A DNA stretch of 6,268 bases from Chitinophagaceae bacterium (GTDB lineage: Bacteria; Bacteroidota; Bacteroidia; Chitinophagales; Chitinophagaceae), in NCBI GenBank assembly GCA_020846105.1, contig JADLEN010000259.1, positions 1 to 6,268 on the forward strand. The letters are read 5' to 3'. Both the position numbers and the translations under genes were made by a program. This document shows, piece by piece, positions 5,819 to 6,268 of this stretch (positions are counted from its first letter, which is position 1; each line of letters opens with the position of its first letter). Under the pieces are notes generated by a model. It was not told the DNA's origin. It worked only from the letters and a program-made list of their open reading frames with translations, and ran no database searches.

Positions 5819-6268
5819 TTATCTTCCTTTAAAATATCCTTGCAAAGTTTTTACATAGTCTTGGTCGGTGCGCATAGGCAGCAGCGACGCACCACTTTTG
5901 GCAAACAATTGATGGCATTGTTGCTGATGTTGCACAAAAGATTTGGTGTAATGCTGGCGCAAAGCGGGTTGGCTTGTATCTACCCATAATTGTTGGCCAG
6001 TTTCGGCATCTTGCATTTGCATCAGTCCCATGTTGGGCAGTTCTTTGTCGGCAATATCATACACGTGTAGGCCTACTAAGTCGTGCTTGCGTGCTGCTAG
6101 CATCAGCGGCTTCTCGAATTGTGGACTCTTAAAATCACTCATCACAAAAGCGATGGTTTTCTTTTTGAGCACAGAATTCAAAAACTCGAAAGCTACAGCT
6201 ACATTGGTACCACTGTTGGGTGCAGGCTCAAGGGTTATCAACTCGCGGATGATGCGCAAGATATGTCC
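5819..6268 (-). CDS. DUF58 domain protein, C-terminal part
   Basis: The minus-strand frame is open from the window edge to TAA at 5819-5821, giving 149 residues of C-terminus; the true start lies outside the window, and a TTG at 6259 is internal, not a start. The sequence shows the typical DUF58 C-terminal half: HILRIIRELI, the TNVAVAFEFLN helix, KKKTIAFVMSDF, the ARKHDLVGLHVYD block, ELPNMGLMQMQDAETGQQ and WVDTS. DUF58 proteins have a degenerate VWA-like fold and are encoded beside MoxR ATPases; they are thought to link MoxR to the Bat membrane proteins. The usual Bacteroidota order predicts a moxR gene just beyond the right edge. Only 8 bp separate it from the next gene. Confidence 0.88.
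   Translation of the reverse strand, partial: GHILRIIRELITLEPAPNSGTNVAVAFEFLNSVLKKKTIAFVMSDFKSPQFEKPLMLAARKHDLVGLHVYDIADKELPNMGLMQMQDAETGQQLWVDTSQPALRQHYTKSFVQHQQQCHQLFAKSGASLLPMRTDQDYVKTLQGYFKGR

Noticed and set aside
6257..6259. TTG as the start codon of the DUF58 gene
   Set aside because: The frame continues open to the window edge and the residues before it (GHI) fit the family, so the codon is internal to a longer protein.

Overview
The window looks like a chromosomal segment from a Bacteroidota bacterium, probably close to the Chitinophagia/Sphingobacteriia. The evidence is the Bacteroidota-type sigma-54 activator without a C-terminal DNA-binding helix, a periplasmic DUF4140/DUF4139 protein, and a Bat (aerotolerance) cluster in the Bacteroidota order DUF58, small BatD-like membrane protein, BatA. 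Starts are not preceded by clear Shine-Dalgarno sequences, as is usual in this phylum. The assignment rests on recognised protein families, not on a database search.

Layout. Positions 1-600 (+) hold the 3' part of a sigma-54-dependent response regulator. Its AAA+ reading frame is interrupted by an in-frame TAG at 61-63, exactly where the family has the Leu of the ELFGHEKGAFT block. Positions 676-2322 (+) encode an exported DUF4140/DUF4139 (MuiA-like) protein, followed by a strong intrinsic terminator (2329-2358). Positions 2359-3126 contain no convincing gene. They hold a GC-rich element with an imperfect hairpin between 14-bp near-identical direct repeats (2400-2541) and a seven-unit, 41/42-bp tandem array (2663-2949) whose unit junctions form hairpins. 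On the minus strand, 3127-3618 encodes a minimal MscS-type channel in an AT-rich patch. Then 6268-3823 carries three tightly packed genes read right to left: the DUF58 C-terminus, a BatD-like membrane protein, and BatA. The last two overlap by 4 bp.

How the genes work together. The DUF58, BatD-like and BatA proteins are one translationally coupled unit, known in Bacteroidota and spirochaetes as part of the MoxR-Bat system, an envelope/stress-tolerance module with a MoxR AAA+ ATPase usually just upstream. Here the unit stops after batA: no batB follows, only a 204-bp gap and the mscS-like gene. The DUF4139 and MscS-like genes converge on the repeat-bearing spacer.

The most unusual feature is the 2663-2949 array. 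Four of its six junctions are perfect inverted repeats, one of them through paired changes on both arms (CGTGA/TCACG in place of CGGGA/TCCCG). This suggests selection on, or symmetric copying of, a hairpin. It does not look like CRISPR or coding sequence. The in-frame stop in the sigma-54 activator and the truncated Bat cluster also deserve checking.
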